This document shows, in pieces, positions 10,746 through 18,638 of a stretch of 49,711 nt of DNA; within the stretch, counting starts at the first letter, position 1; each line of letters starts with the position of its first letter. The stretch spans positions 1 to 49,711 of the forward strand of contig NZ_JAUYZI010000043.1 of NCBI RefSeq assembly GCF_030700245.1, in the 5' to 3' direction. The notes beneath the pieces are model-generated. The model saw only the letters and a list, made by a program, of their open reading frames with translations, was not told the origin of the DNA and did not search any database. This stretch comes from Methylobacterium amylolyticum (lineage in GTDB: Bacteria; Pseudomonadota; Alphaproteobacteria; Rhizobiales; Beijerinckiaceae). The position numbers were made by a program, and so were the translations under genes.

Positions 10746-11279
10746 CTACCGGGGCAGGCAGGGCGCCAGGGCGGAGCGCAGGGCGGCCGGGTCCGTCACC
10801 GGGAACGCGGCCGCGAGGGTCGCGTCCGACCTGCGCGGGCTCGACTGCGTCCAGGTGATCCGCGCACCCGCCTCGGTCAGGCCGGGGCCGAGCCCGCGCA
10901 GGGGGTCCTCGCCGCGCCGGGCGCCCGACACGGTGAGCGTGAAGCTGGTGGCCGGATCGACCGCCACCGCGCCGCTCGCCGCCGCCGTCACGCCCCGCAC
11001 GCCGCCCGCGCCCGAGACCCGGATCGCGGCGAGGGGCTTGGTGCTGCCGGTCGGCCCCTCCAGGGCGTCGAAGTCGAAGGCCGGCGACAGCTCCGCGAAG
11101 CGCGGCACGGTGAGCGTCGCGGACAGGCCGTAGCCCTCCGGGTCGCAGGCGAGCCGCAGGGTGACCGGCCGCTCGTCCGCGCCGAGCGTCGCGCGGCCCG
11201 CCAGTTCCGCCGCGCCGCCCGCGGCCCGCGCCGGCGCGACGAGCGCCAGAAATCCCAGTACCGCAGCGCCGATCCGCAT
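10746..11279 (-). CDS. Hypothetical secreted protein
   Basis: The 177-residue product starts MRIGAAVLGFLALVAPARA, a clean Sec signal peptide with an Ala-x-Ala cleavage site near residue 19, and is expected in the periplasm. The mature part is beta-rich: LACDPEGYGLSATLTVPRF, then FDFDALEGPTG, then FTLTVSGARRG. It closes with a cysteine close to the end, so a disulfide with the earlier Cys is possible. The start is fixed by GGGGAGGGACGG directly upstream of the ATG at 11279. No family is recognised. The nearest minus-strand gene downstream (10315-10650) may be cotranscribed. Confidence 0.65.
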   Translation of the reverse strand: MRIGAAVLGFLALVAPARAAGGAAELAGRATLGADERPVTLRLACDPEGYGLSATLTVPRFAELSPAFDFDALEGPTGSTKPLAAIRVSGAGGVRGVTAAASGAVAVDPATSFTLTVSGARRGEDPLRGLGPGLTEAGARITWTQSSPRRSDATLAAAFPVTDPAALRSALAPCLPR

Positions 11280-11464
11280 CCGTCCCTCCCCGCCAGGCCG
11301 GCGGGGCATAGCCGATCGCGCGTGCGGCGCAAGCAACCTTTCGTTCACCGCGTTCCGGGGAAAACCCGGGTTCCCGGCCCGGTCTTGTGCGCCGCAGCAA
11401 CCCGTTAAAAAGCGATCGATCCTAGACACCCGCGCTTAGGCAGCAGGCTTGAGCAGCCCCGGCG

Positions 11465-11608
11465 ATGCGCGCGAAGATCACCCTCGGCCTCGTTCTCGTG
11501 GTCTACCTGACCACCGGGCGCGCCCCCGGATTCCGCGAGTTGCGCAACCCGGACGCGGAGCATGCCGGGGCGCGGGTGGCGCTGGTCCAGAAGCGGGCGT
11601 GGCTGTGA
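11465..11608 (+). CDS. Hypothetical 47-residue protein with N-terminal hydrophobic helix
   Basis: An ATG at 11465 opens a 47-residue frame beginning MRAKITLGLVLVVYLTTG, which looks like a signal peptide or membrane anchor, followed by a short polar tail ending in KRAWL. The leader 11400-11464 is unusually AT-rich for this genome, which fits a promoter region. There is no strong ribosome binding site. It converges with the minus-strand gene that ends at 11634. Coding status is uncertain. Confidence 0.38.
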   Translation: MRAKITLGLVLVVYLTTGRAPGFRELRNPDAEHAGARVALVQKRAWL

Positions 11609-11633
11609 CCGGTCAGGCGGCCGGCGCTGCGGC

Positions 11634-12029
11634 TCAGGGCTTGTTGCCCAGGCTCTCCAGCTCCGGGAACGGCCGGCTGCGGTGGCCGGTGCAGACCTCG
11701 TCGTCGTCGATGGCGCTGAGCCGGTCGCCCTCGTAGCGCAGCACCGCTTTCGGCCGCTCCGGCTTGCCGAAGCTGCGGCCCTTCATCTGCGCCGACACGC
11801 AGTAGAGCGTCCGCCCCCCGTCCTCGATCGGCCCGGCGAGCCGGGCGTGCTCGAATCGCACCGGCAGCAGCGACACCGAGCCGAAGGCGACCTGCCGGAG
11901 GGCGAGGGCGGCGATGCGTTCCTTGAGGGCCGGGGAGGGGGCGTCGTCGGCCTTGCCCTTCGGCGCGGCGTGGGCGGCCGTGGCGAGGGCGACGAGCGGG
12001 AGGGCGATGAGGAGAGGGCGCGTCGGCAT
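11634..12029 (-). CDS. Hypothetical secreted protein
   Basis: A 131-residue product starting MPTRPLLIALPLVALATAAHAAP, a strong signal peptide with cleavage after AHA. The mature part has two cysteines: one in TLYCVSAQMKG, the other in DDEVCTGHRSRPF near the end, so a single disulfide in the periplasm is plausible. No family is recognised. The ATG at 12029 gives the signal peptide directly; a TTG eight codons upstream is less likely. The 90 bp upstream (12030-12125) are strikingly AT-rich and probably hold its promoter. Confidence 0.6.
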   Translation of the reverse strand: MPTRPLLIALPLVALATAAHAAPKGKADDAPSPALKERIAALALRQVAFGSVSLLPVRFEHARLAGPIEDGGRTLYCVSAQMKGRSFGKPERPKAVLRYEGDRLSAIDDDEVCTGHRSRPFPELESLGNKP

Positions 12030-12140
12030 GGAATTTTTTCGAGCGATACGCAATTCGGGCCAAGACTATTTCGACGGCAAGCGATTTTTTGAGCGAAGCG
12101 ATAATACAACTCAGCAGACATAAACTGAACAAGACACGTG
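12030..12140 (-). promoter_or_regulatory. AT-rich leader of the minus-strand secreted protein
   Basis: This 110-bp stretch is rich in A and T runs (for example GATTTTTT near 12082-12089 and TAAACTGAAC at 12121-12130), in sharp contrast with its surroundings. It lies directly upstream of the gene at 11634-12029 and probably contains its promoter. I cannot assign -35 and -10 boxes with confidence. Confidence 0.35.
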
Positions 12141-12330
12141 CATCTCCCTCCCCCCTCTGCGGGGGAGGGTGGCCCGCGAAGCGGGTCGGGAGAGGGGAGC
12201 GACGGTGCCGGATTCGGCGCCCGGCATGAGCTGCGGAGACCTCGCCTGACACCGAGCTCCCCTCTCCCGACCCTCGCTGACGCCGAGGGTGCCCATTGGC
12301 CTACCCTCCCCCGCAGAGAGGGGAGGGATG
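12141..12330. repeat. Family C repeat: inverted pair of GC-rich palindromic units
   Basis: A left arm at 12141-12200 and a right arm at 12256-12330 are imperfect reverse complements around a 55-bp spacer. The arms contain CTCTGCGGGGGAGGGTGGCC-like and GTCGGGAGAGGGGAG-like words and can fold into one long stem. It separates the minus-strand secreted-protein gene from recO. A half-copy of the same unit flanks the IS110 element at 48523-48550. Confidence 0.68.
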
Positions 12331-12413
12331 CCGCGCGGGTGGAAGATCCCACGGTGCGATCCCGGCCGCGGGGCACACCGGATTTCCGCCCGTCCAGCCC
12401 CTATATCTCCCCC

Positions 12414-13133
12414 ATGCAATGGACCGACGACGCCCTGGTGCTGGGCCTGCGCCGGCACGGGGAGACCGGCGTCATCCTCGAAGCGCTGACCGCGGAGCAC
12501 GGGCGCCATCTCGGCCTCGTGCACGGCGGGCGCTCGCGCCGGCTGCAGCCCGTGCTCCAGCCCGGCAACCGGGTGCGGGTGGCGTGGCGCGCCCGGCTCG
12601 ACGAGGGGCTGGGCGCCTTCCGCGTCGAGCCGCTGGCGAGCGCGGTGTCGCGGCTGATCGGCTCCAGCCTCGCGCTCTACGGGCTCGCGCACATGACCGC
12701 GCTGCTGCGCCTCCTGCCCGAGCGCGATCCCCACCCGGCGCTCTACGCGGCGGCCGGCATCCTGATCGACCACCTCGACGACGGGGCGGTGGCGCCGCCG
12801 CTGATGGTGCGCTTCGAGCTGGCGATCCTGGCCGAGCTCGGCTTCGGCCTCGACCTCACGGCCTGCGCCGCCACGGGGGCCAACGACGCCCTGGCCTACG
12901 TCTCGCCCAAGACCGGCCGCGCGGTCAGCGCCTCGGCGGGCGAGCCCTACCGCGACCGCCTGCTGCCGCTGCCGGGCTTCCTCCACCGCGGCGGACCGCC
13001 GGGGCCGGACGGCGTTGCCCAAGGGTTTACCTTGACGGGCTACTTCCTCGACCGGCACGTCTGGGGTCCCCGCGGCCTCGGCGTGCCGGAAGAGCGGGCG
13101 CGCTTCGTTGCGCTCGGGCGCGAAGCGGCTTAA
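12414..13133 (+). CDS. recO: DNA repair protein RecO
   Basis: RecO (239 residues) loads RecA onto single-stranded DNA in the RecFOR gap-repair pathway. The N-terminal OB-fold is visible in MQWTDDALVLGLRRHGE, followed by HLGLVHGGRSRRLQPVLQPGN (residues about 31-51), the standard strand and loop of the family. The helical C-terminal half contains RFELAILAELGFGLDLTAC near 136-154, and SPKTGRAVS, which corresponds to the region that carries a zinc site in some homologues. Only one cysteine remains there, so zinc binding is doubtful. ATG 12414 starts directly on the conserved first strand. Its stop is 45 bp before parC, with a LexA box between. Confidence 0.93.
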   Translation: MQWTDDALVLGLRRHGETGVILEALTAEHGRHLGLVHGGRSRRLQPVLQPGNRVRVAWRARLDEGLGAFRVEPLASAVSRLIGSSLALYGLAHMTALLRLLPERDPHPALYAAAGILIDHLDDGAVAPPLMVRFELAILAELGFGLDLTACAATGANDALAYVSPKTGRAVSASAGEPYRDRLLPLPGFLHRGGPPGPDGVAQGFTLTGYFLDRHVWGPRGLGVPEERARFVALGREAA

Positions 13134-13137
13134 ATCT

Positions 13138-13152
13138 GTTCGCGTTACGTTC
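13138..13152 (+). promoter_or_regulatory. LexA (SOS) box upstream of parC
   Basis: GTTCGCGTTACGTTC is an exact GTTC-N7-GTTC direct repeat, the alphaproteobacterial LexA operator. It lies between the recO stop and the parC start (27 bp to the ATG) and is followed by an AT-rich TTCTAATTT that could serve as a -10 region. It is the second LexA-type box in the window. Confidence 0.6.
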
Positions 13153-13178
13153 TAATTTCGGGTGATCGCGGAGCCGTC

Positions 13179-15425
13179 ATGGGCCAGCCCTTCGAGCCGC
13201 CGTCCGGCGACGGCATCGAGAGCGTCGAGCTGAAATCCGCGCTGGAGGAGCGCTACCTCGCCTACGCGCTCTCCACGATCATGCACCGGGCGCTGCCCGA
13301 CGCCCGCGACGGCCTGAAGCCGGTGCACCGGCGCATCCTGTACGGGATGCGGCTGCTGCGGCTCGACCCGAACACCGCCCACAAGAAGTGCGCCAAGATC
13401 GTCGGCGACGTGATGGGCGACTTCCACCCCCACGGCGACCAGGCGATCTACGACGCGCTGGTGCGGCTCTCCCAGGACTTCGCCCAGCGCTACCCGCTGG
13501 TCGACGGGCAGGGCAATTTCGGCAACATCGACGGCGACGGCCCGGCCGCCTATCGCTACACCGAGGCGCGCCTGACCGAGGTCGCCCGCCTGCTGCTCGA
13601 CGGGATCGACGAGGACACGGTCGATTTCCGGCCCTCCTACAACGGCGAGAAGGAGGAGCCGGTGGTGCTGCCGGCGGCCTTCCCGAACCTCCTGGCCAAC
13701 GGCAGCCAGGGCATCGCGGTCGGCATGGCGACCTCGATCCCGCCGCACAACGCGGCCGAGTTGTGCGACGCGGCGCTGTACCTGATCAACAACCCGCAGG
13801 CGACCTCGGCCCAGCTCGTGAAGTTCGTGGCCGGGCCCGACTTCCCCACCGGCGGCATCCTCGTCGACTCGGCCGCGTCGATCGCCGAAGCCTACCGCAC
13901 CGGCCGCGGCGCCTTCCGGGTCCGCGCCCGCTGGCACAAGGAGGATCTCGGCCGCGGCACCTGGAACATCGTCGTCACCGAGATCCCCTACGGCATCCCG
14001 AAGGGCCGGCTGATCGAGAAGATGGCCGAGCTTCTCCAGGAGAAGAAGCTGCCGCTGCTCGCCGACGTGCGCGACGAGTCGGCCGAGGACGTGCGGGTCG
14101 TGCTGGAGCCGCGCGCGCGCAGCGTCGACCCGGTGATCCTGATGGAGTCGCTGTTCCGGCTGACGGAACTCGAAGCCCGCGTACCCCTGAACCTCAACGT
14201 GCTGGTCGGCGGCCTCGTGCCGCGGGTGATCGGGCTGGCCGAGTGCCTGCGCGAGTGGGTCGATCACCGGCGCGTCGTGCTCCAGCGCCGCTCGCGCCAC
14301 CGCCTCGCGCAGATCGACCGCCGCCTGGAGATTCTCGGCGGCCTCCTGATCGTCTACCTCGACCTCGACGCGGTGATCCGCATCATCCGCGAGGAGGACG
14401 AGCCGAAGGCCGCGCTGATGGCCCGGTTCGCGCTGACCGAGGTCCAGGCCAACGCCATCCTCGACACCCGCCTGCGGTCCTTGCGCAAGCTGGAGGAGAT
14501 GGAGCTGAAGCGCGAGTTCGACGCGCTGACCGCGGAGAAGGCGGATCTCGACGCGCTGCTCGCCTCCGAGCCCGCGCAGTGGAAGACGATCCAGAGCCAG
14601 ATCCGGGCGGTCCGGAAGACCTTCGGGCCAGAGACCAAGCTGGGGAAGCGTCGCACCACCCTCCAGAACCCGCCGGATGTCGGCGGCATCGACCTGACCG
14701 CGGCGCTGGTCGAGCGCGAGCCGATCACCGTGATCGTCTCGGAGAAGGGCTGGATCCGGGCGCTGAAGGGCCACGTCGCCGACCTCTCCGGCGTCGCCTT
14801 CAAGGGCGACGACCGGCTGAAGATCAGCTTCCTCAGCGAGACCACCCAGAAGATCCTCCTGCTCGCCTCGAACGGCAAGGTGTTCACCATCGAGGCGTCG
14901 AAGCTCCCGGGCGGGCGCGGCTTCGGCGATCCGGTGCGGCTGATGGTCGATCTCGACGACGGCACCGAGGTGGTGGCCGCGCTCCCCTACCGGCCGGAGA
15001 CCAAGCTGCTGGTCGCCGGCTCGGACGGGCGCGGCTTCGTGGCGCCGGCCGACGCGCTGGTGGCCAACACCCGCAAGGGCAAGGGCGTGCTCGGCCTCGA
15101 CGGCGACGCGGTCGCCACCGTGCTGGTCCCGGCCGAGGGCGACCACGTCGCGGCGGTCAATTCGGAGAAGCTGCTGCTGGTCTTCCCCCTCTCCGAGGTG
15201 GCGGAATTGTCCCGCGGCAAGGGCGTGCGGCTCCAGCGCTGCCGCAGCGGGCGGCTCACCCACGCGCACGTCTTCTCCCTCGCCGACGGCCTGCCCTGGC
15301 AGGACGGCTCGGCGGAAGGACGGCTCGCCAACGCGGGCGTGCTGGAGAAGTGGCTCGGCCACCGCGCCGAGGTCGGCCTGATGATGGCGCGCAGCTTCCC
15401 GAAATTCGAGCGGTTCGGGCGGTGA
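13179..15425 (+). CDS. parC: DNA topoisomerase IV subunit A
   Basis: ParC (748 residues) is the breakage-reunion subunit of topoisomerase IV, which decatenates daughter chromosomes with ParE. YLAYALSTIMHRALPDARDG (26-45) opens the winged-helix domain. GDFHPHGDQAIYDAL (80-94) is the quinolone-determining loop. Tyr127 in AAYRYTEARL is the DNA-cleaving tyrosine. The C-terminal part from about 500 shows beta-pinwheel repeats. The length and the shortened pinwheel fit ParC rather than GyrA. ATG 13179 has GGAG five bases upstream. A LexA box in front implies SOS induction. Gln88 occupies the position equivalent to Ser80 of E. coli ParC; I believe this is common in Alphaproteobacteria, so I do not read it as acquired resistance. 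Confidence 0.95.
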   Translation: MGQPFEPPSGDGIESVELKSALEERYLAYALSTIMHRALPDARDGLKPVHRRILYGMRLLRLDPNTAHKKCAKIVGDVMGDFHPHGDQAIYDALVRLSQDFAQRYPLVDGQGNFGNIDGDGPAAYRYTEARLTEVARLLLDGIDEDTVDFRPSYNGEKEEPVVLPAAFPNLLANGSQGIAVGMATSIPPHNAAELCDAALYLINNPQATSAQLVKFVAGPDFPTGGILVDSAASIAEAYRTGRGAFRVRARWHKEDLGRGTWNIVVTEIPYGIPKGRLIEKMAELLQEKKLPLLADVRDESAEDVRVVLEPRARSVDPVILMESLFRLTELEARVPLNLNVLVGGLVPRVIGLAECLREWVDHRRVVLQRRSRHRLAQIDRRLEILGGLLIVYLDLDAVIRIIREEDEPKAALMARFALTEVQANAILDTRLRSLRKLEEMELKREFDALTAEKADLDALLASEPAQWKTIQSQIRAVRKTFGPETKLGKRRTTLQNPPDVGGIDLTAALVEREPITVIVSEKGWIRALKGHVADLSGVAFKGDDRLKISFLSETTQKILLLASNGKVFTIEASKLPGGRGFGDPVRLMVDLDDGTEVVAALPYRPETKLLVAGSDGRGFVAPADALVANTRKGKGVLGLDGDAVATVLVPAEGDHVAAVNSEKLLLVFPLSEVAELSRGKGVRLQRCRSGRLTHAHVFSLADGLPWQDGSAEGRLANAGVLEKWLGHRAEVGLMMARSFPKFERFGR

Positions 15426-15455
15426 GGCGGAGGCACCCACCGCTCCCACCCTCGA

Positions 15456-15569
15456 CCACATCCTGAGGTGCCGGAGCGTAGCGGAGGCCTCGAAGGAGCC
15501 CTCCAGCCGGCCGCGCGATCCCTGGAGCCCTCCTTCGAGGCCCGCTGGCGCAGGCACCTCAGGATGAGG
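15456..15569 (+). repeat. Family A core repeat, copy A4
   Basis: Exactly 114 bp, the core without recognisable arms. Its first word is mutated to CCACATCCTGAGG; its end CCTCAGGATGAGG is intact. It lies 30 bp after parC and 48 bp before the HigA-like gene. Confidence 0.75.
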
Positions 15570-15617
15570 TCAAGATATCGGACAGACGGGGTCAATGATC
15601 GCCGCGCAGGAGGTTCA

Positions 15618-15920
15618 ATGACCAAGCTGACGGATCTGCACGCCGGATGGATGAAGGACGCGGCGTATCGCAGGGAATACGAGGCCCTCGAAGAGGAATT
15701 CTCCCTGGCACACGCGATGATCGCGGCCCGGTCTCGGGCCGGTCTCACGCAGGAGGAGCTGGCGGCACGGATGGAGACCTCGCAGAGCGCCATCGCCCGT
15801 CTGGAAGCCGGACGCTCGAAACCCTCGGCGCGGACGCTGGAGCGCTTCGCCAGGGCGACCGGCACGAGCCTGCGCATCAGCTTCCTGCCCGTCGCCTCGG
15901 ACGCGTCCTCGCTCCGCTGA
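15618..15920 (+). CDS. XRE-family regulator, HigA-like antitoxin without partner
   Basis: A 100-residue protein with an XRE helix-turn-helix at about 38-92: MIAARSRAGLTQEELAARM, then SQSAIARLEAGRSKPSARTL, where the second helix is the recognition helix. The N-terminal helical extension and the short C-terminal strand LRISFLPV are typical of HigA-type antitoxins encoded with RelE-fold toxins. AGGAGG sits seven bases before ATG 15618, fixing the start. No toxin gene lies on either side: upstream is repeat A4 and parC, downstream is non-coding DNA before meaA. It may be an orphan antitoxin, an immunity remnant or a free-standing regulator. Confidence 0.8.
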   Translation: MTKLTDLHAGWMKDAAYRREYEALEEEFSLAHAMIAARSRAGLTQEELAARMETSQSAIARLEAGRSKPSARTLERFARATGTSLRISFLPVASDASSLR

Positions 15921-15992
15921 CGGGGGCGGCCGCCCGGACCGTCTCAAATCCGATTTGCCGTCAACCCGGAATTTTCGTGCAGGCGCCCCCGG

Positions 15993-16021
15993 ATGACGGG
16001 CCCGCCCGCCTCCGCTAGGGT
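15993..16021 (+). promoter_or_regulatory. Predicted promoter of meaA
   Basis: ATGACG (15993-15998) and TAGGGT (16016-16021) are spaced by 17 bp, close to the housekeeping promoter style of Alphaproteobacteria. The distance to the meaA start (16080) is about 58 bp. Confidence 0.35.
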
Positions 16022-16079
16022 GCGGGCCAAGGCCACGCCGCGTGCGGGGCGATAGGTCTGCACACGGGAGAGGGCGGGG

Positions 16080-18110
16080 ATGGGCGCGAACGGCGTCACG
16101 GCGGAGGCCAAGCGCGACAAGCCGTGGATCATCCGCACCTACGCGGGCCACTCCACGGCGGCGGAGTCGAACAAGCTCTACCGCGGCAACCTCGCCAAGG
16201 GCCAGACCGGCCTGTCGGTGGCCTTCGATCTGCCGACCCAGACCGGCTACGACCCGGACCACGAGTTGTCCCGCGGCGAGGTCGGCAAGGTCGGCGTCTC
16301 GATCGCGCATCTCGGCGACATGCGGACCCTCTTCGAGGACATCCCGCTCGCCCAGATGAACACCTCGATGACGATCAACGCCACGGCGCCGTGGCTGCTC
16401 GCGCTCTACCTCGCGGTCGCCGAGGAGCAGGGCGCGCCGATCAGCGCGCTCCAGGGCACCACCCAGAACGACATCATCAAGGAGTACCTGTCGCGCGGGA
16501 CCTACGTATTCCCGCCCGCGCCGTCGCTCAGGCTCACCAAGGACGTGATCCTGTTCACGACGCAGGCGGTTCCGAAGTGGAACCCGATGAACGTCTGCTC
16601 CTACCACCTGCAGGAGGCCGGGGCGACGCCGGTGCAGGAGCTGTCCTACGCGCTCGCCATCGCCATCGCCGTGCTCGACACGGTGCGCGAGGATCCGGAA
16701 TTCGACGCGGCGAGCTTCCCCGAAGTGTTCGGGCGGATCTCGTTCTTCGTCAACGCCGGCCTGCGCTTCGTCACCGAGATCTGCAAGATGCGGGCGTTCT
16801 CGGAGCTGTGGGACGAGATCGCCCGGGAGCGCTACGGGATCGACGACCCGAAGAAGCGCATTTTTCGCTATGGGGTTCAAGTAAATAGTCTCGGACTTAC
16901 TGAACAGCAGCCTGAAAATAATGTCCACCGCATCCTGATCGAGATGCTGGCGGTGACCCTGTCGAAGCGCGCCCGCGCCCGGGCGGTCCAGCTCCCGGCC
17001 TGGAACGAGGCGCTGGGCCTGCCCCGCCCCTGGGACCAGCAATGGTCGATGCGCATGCAGCAGATCCTCGCCTTCGAGACGGATCTCTTGGAATACGACG
17101 ACATCTTCGACGGCAGCCGGGTGATCGAGGCCAAGGTCGAGGCGCTCAAGGCCGAGACGCGCGCGGAACTCGAGCGCATCGGCGGCATCGGCGGCGCGGT
17201 GGCCGCCGTCGAGACCGGGGCGCTCAAGCGGGCGCTCGTCGAGTCGAACGCCAAGCGCATCTCGGCGATCGAGGCGGGCGAGCAGATCGTCGTCGGCGTC
17301 AACAAGTGGCAGCAGGGCGAGCCCTCGCCGCTCACCGCCGGGGAGGGGGCGATCTTCTCCGTCTCCGAGACGGTGGAGATGGAGGCGGCCAACCGGATCC
17401 GGGCGTGGCGCGCGGAGCGCGACGACCGGGCGGCCGGCGCCGCCCTCGACGCGCTGGAGCAGGCCGCGCGCTCGGGCGCCAACATCATGCCGCCCTCGAT
17501 CGAGGCGGCGAAGGCCGGCGTCACCACCGGCGAGTGGGGCAGCCGGCTGCGCGCCGTGTTCGGCGAGTACCGCGCGCCCACCGGCGTGACCGTCGAGACG
17601 GTCTCCTCCGGCGCGGCGGAGGAGGCGCGGCTGCTGATCGCCGATCTCGGCGAGCGGCTGGGCGAGACCCCGAAGCTCGTGGTCGGCAAGCCCGGCCTCG
17701 ACGGCCACTCGAACGGCGCCGAGCAGATCGCGCTCCGAGCCCGCGACGTCGGCTTCGACGTGACCTACGACGGCATCCGCCAGACCCCGGCCGAGATCGT
17801 CGCCAAGGCGCGCGAGACCGGCGCCCACGTGGTCGGCCTGTCGATCCTGTCCGGCAGCCACGTGCCGCTGGTGCGCGAGGTGCGCGCGCAGATGCGCGAG
17901 GCCGGGCTCGACCACATCCCGGTGGTGGTCGGCGGCATCATCTCGCCGGAGGACGAGCTGGTCCTGAAGAACATGGGCGTGCGCGCGGTCTACACACCCA
18001 AGGACTACGCCATCGACGCGATCATGGTCGGCCTCGCCAAGGTGGTGGAGAAGGGCCTCGACCGCGGCGGGCCGCAGCCGGCCCGCGCGGAGGCGGCGCA
18101 GGTCTACTGA
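16080..18110 (+). CDS. meaA: Ethylmalonyl-CoA mutase (MeaA / Ecm)
   Basis: This 676-residue coenzyme-B12 enzyme converts ethylmalonyl-CoA to methylsuccinyl-CoA in the ethylmalonyl-CoA pathway, which regenerates glyoxylate during growth on C1 and C2 compounds. The barrel domain begins with RTYAGHSTAAESNKLYR (about 19-35) and GLSVAFDLPTQTGYDPDH (42-59). MNTSMTINATAPWLLALY (near 95-112) is the family-defining substrate stretch. The C-terminal B12 domain has GLDGHSNGAEQIA near 539-551, with the D-x-H-x-x-G cobalamin-binding motif, and GLSILSGSH further on. The length and the single-subunit layout fit Ecm rather than a two-subunit methylmalonyl-CoA mutase. GGGAGAGGGCGGGG precedes the ATG. Codons 261-282 are strongly AT-rich (see findings). 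A truncated osmC follows with no gap. Confidence 0.93.
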   Translation: MGANGVTAEAKRDKPWIIRTYAGHSTAAESNKLYRGNLAKGQTGLSVAFDLPTQTGYDPDHELSRGEVGKVGVSIAHLGDMRTLFEDIPLAQMNTSMTINATAPWLLALYLAVAEEQGAPISALQGTTQNDIIKEYLSRGTYVFPPAPSLRLTKDVILFTTQAVPKWNPMNVCSYHLQEAGATPVQELSYALAIAIAVLDTVREDPEFDAASFPEVFGRISFFVNAGLRFVTEICKMRAFSELWDEIARERYGIDDPKKRIFRYGVQVNSLGLTEQQPENNVHRILIEMLAVTLSKRARARAVQLPAWNEALGLPRPWDQQWSMRMQQILAFETDLLEYDDIFDGSRVIEAKVEALKAETRAELERIGGIGGAVAAVETGALKRALVESNAKRISAIEAGEQIVVGVNKWQQGEPSPLTAGEGAIFSVSETVEMEAANRIRAWRAERDDRAAGAALDALEQAARSGANIMPPSIEAAKAGVTTGEWGSRLRAVFGEYRAPTGVTVETVSSGAAEEARLLIADLGERLGETPKLVVGKPGLDGHSNGAEQIALRARDVGFDVTYDGIRQTPAEIVAKARETGAHVVGLSILSGSHVPLVREVRAQMREAGLDHIPVVVGGIISPEDELVLKNMGVRAVYTPKDYAIDAIMVGLAKVVEKGLDRGGPQPARAEAAQVY

Positions 18111-18233
18111 GTGTCGACCCACACGGCCGAGATCCGCTGGCGGCTGGCGGAGGGCGAGGACTTCCCCGCCGGCCGCTACGCCCGCGGCCACGCGATCACC
18201 TTCGACGGCGGGGTCCGCGTCCCGGCCTCCGCC
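18111..18233 (+). pseudogene. OsmC family protein, 3'-truncated
   Basis: GTG at 18111 follows the meaA stop directly. The first 40 residues (STHTAEIRWRL, FPAGRYARGHAITFDGG, VRVPAS) match the N-terminus of short OsmC-family thiol peroxidases, which continue with SPHVVPLPWSDP and a catalytic cysteine. Here the match stops at residue 40-41, exactly where the inverted-repeat end of family A copy A5 begins. The frame runs through the repeat to 18314 without any OsmC sequence, so both catalytic cysteines are absent. No downstream remnant of the gene is seen after the repeat. Confidence 0.65.
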
Positions 18234-18476
18234 TGGAGCTGCGGACGATCGCAACGCGCACGGTATACGGCACGGCGCGCCGAGGGGCGTTTCCGACCCT
18301 CCCCCTCATCCTGAGGTGCCCGCGTCAGCGGGCCTCGAAGGAGGGCTCCAGGGATCGCGCGGCTGGCTGGAGGGCTCCTTCGAGGGCGCCGCTGCGCGAC
18401 GCCGCCTCAGGATGAGGGGGGTTGGTAGGAACGGCCGACGCAGACGCCGAACTGTCGTGTCCTGCGCGCAACGCGG
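18231..18476 (-). repeat. Family A repeat element, copy A5, truncating osmC
   Basis: About 246 bp with the 114-bp core at 18304-18417, inverted relative to A1. The left end CCTGGAGCTGCGGACGATCGC lines up with the A1 and A3 ends; the right arm carries CGAACTGTCGTG like A3. It starts where the OsmC coding match ends. Confidence 0.76.
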
Positions 18477-18638
18477 TCGGAAACAGCCCTCGAATTCGGC
18501 GCGCCGAAGCGAAGCGCGCCGGACGGGCCCCATCGGCACAAGCGTGTAATCTTCCGATAAGCACCGCTGGGAATTGTATTAACCGCTCTGTGTCACGCCT
18601 CACCGGCCCGCGCGCTGCGGGCGTGGGAGGAACAGGGC

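Noticed and set aside
11343..11355. LexA box upstream of the secreted protein (GTTCACCGCGTTC)
   Set aside because: The spacing is 5 bp; the operator needs 7.
13416..13458. Quinolone-resistance mutation in parC (Gln at the Ser80-equivalent position)
   Set aside because: I believe Gln is common at this position in alphaproteobacterial ParC, and nothing else suggests acquired resistance.
18560..18580. Flagellar sigma-28 promoter (TTCCGATAA) before the chemotaxis gene
   Set aside because: The -10-like word is there, but no TAAA element occurs at the required distance.
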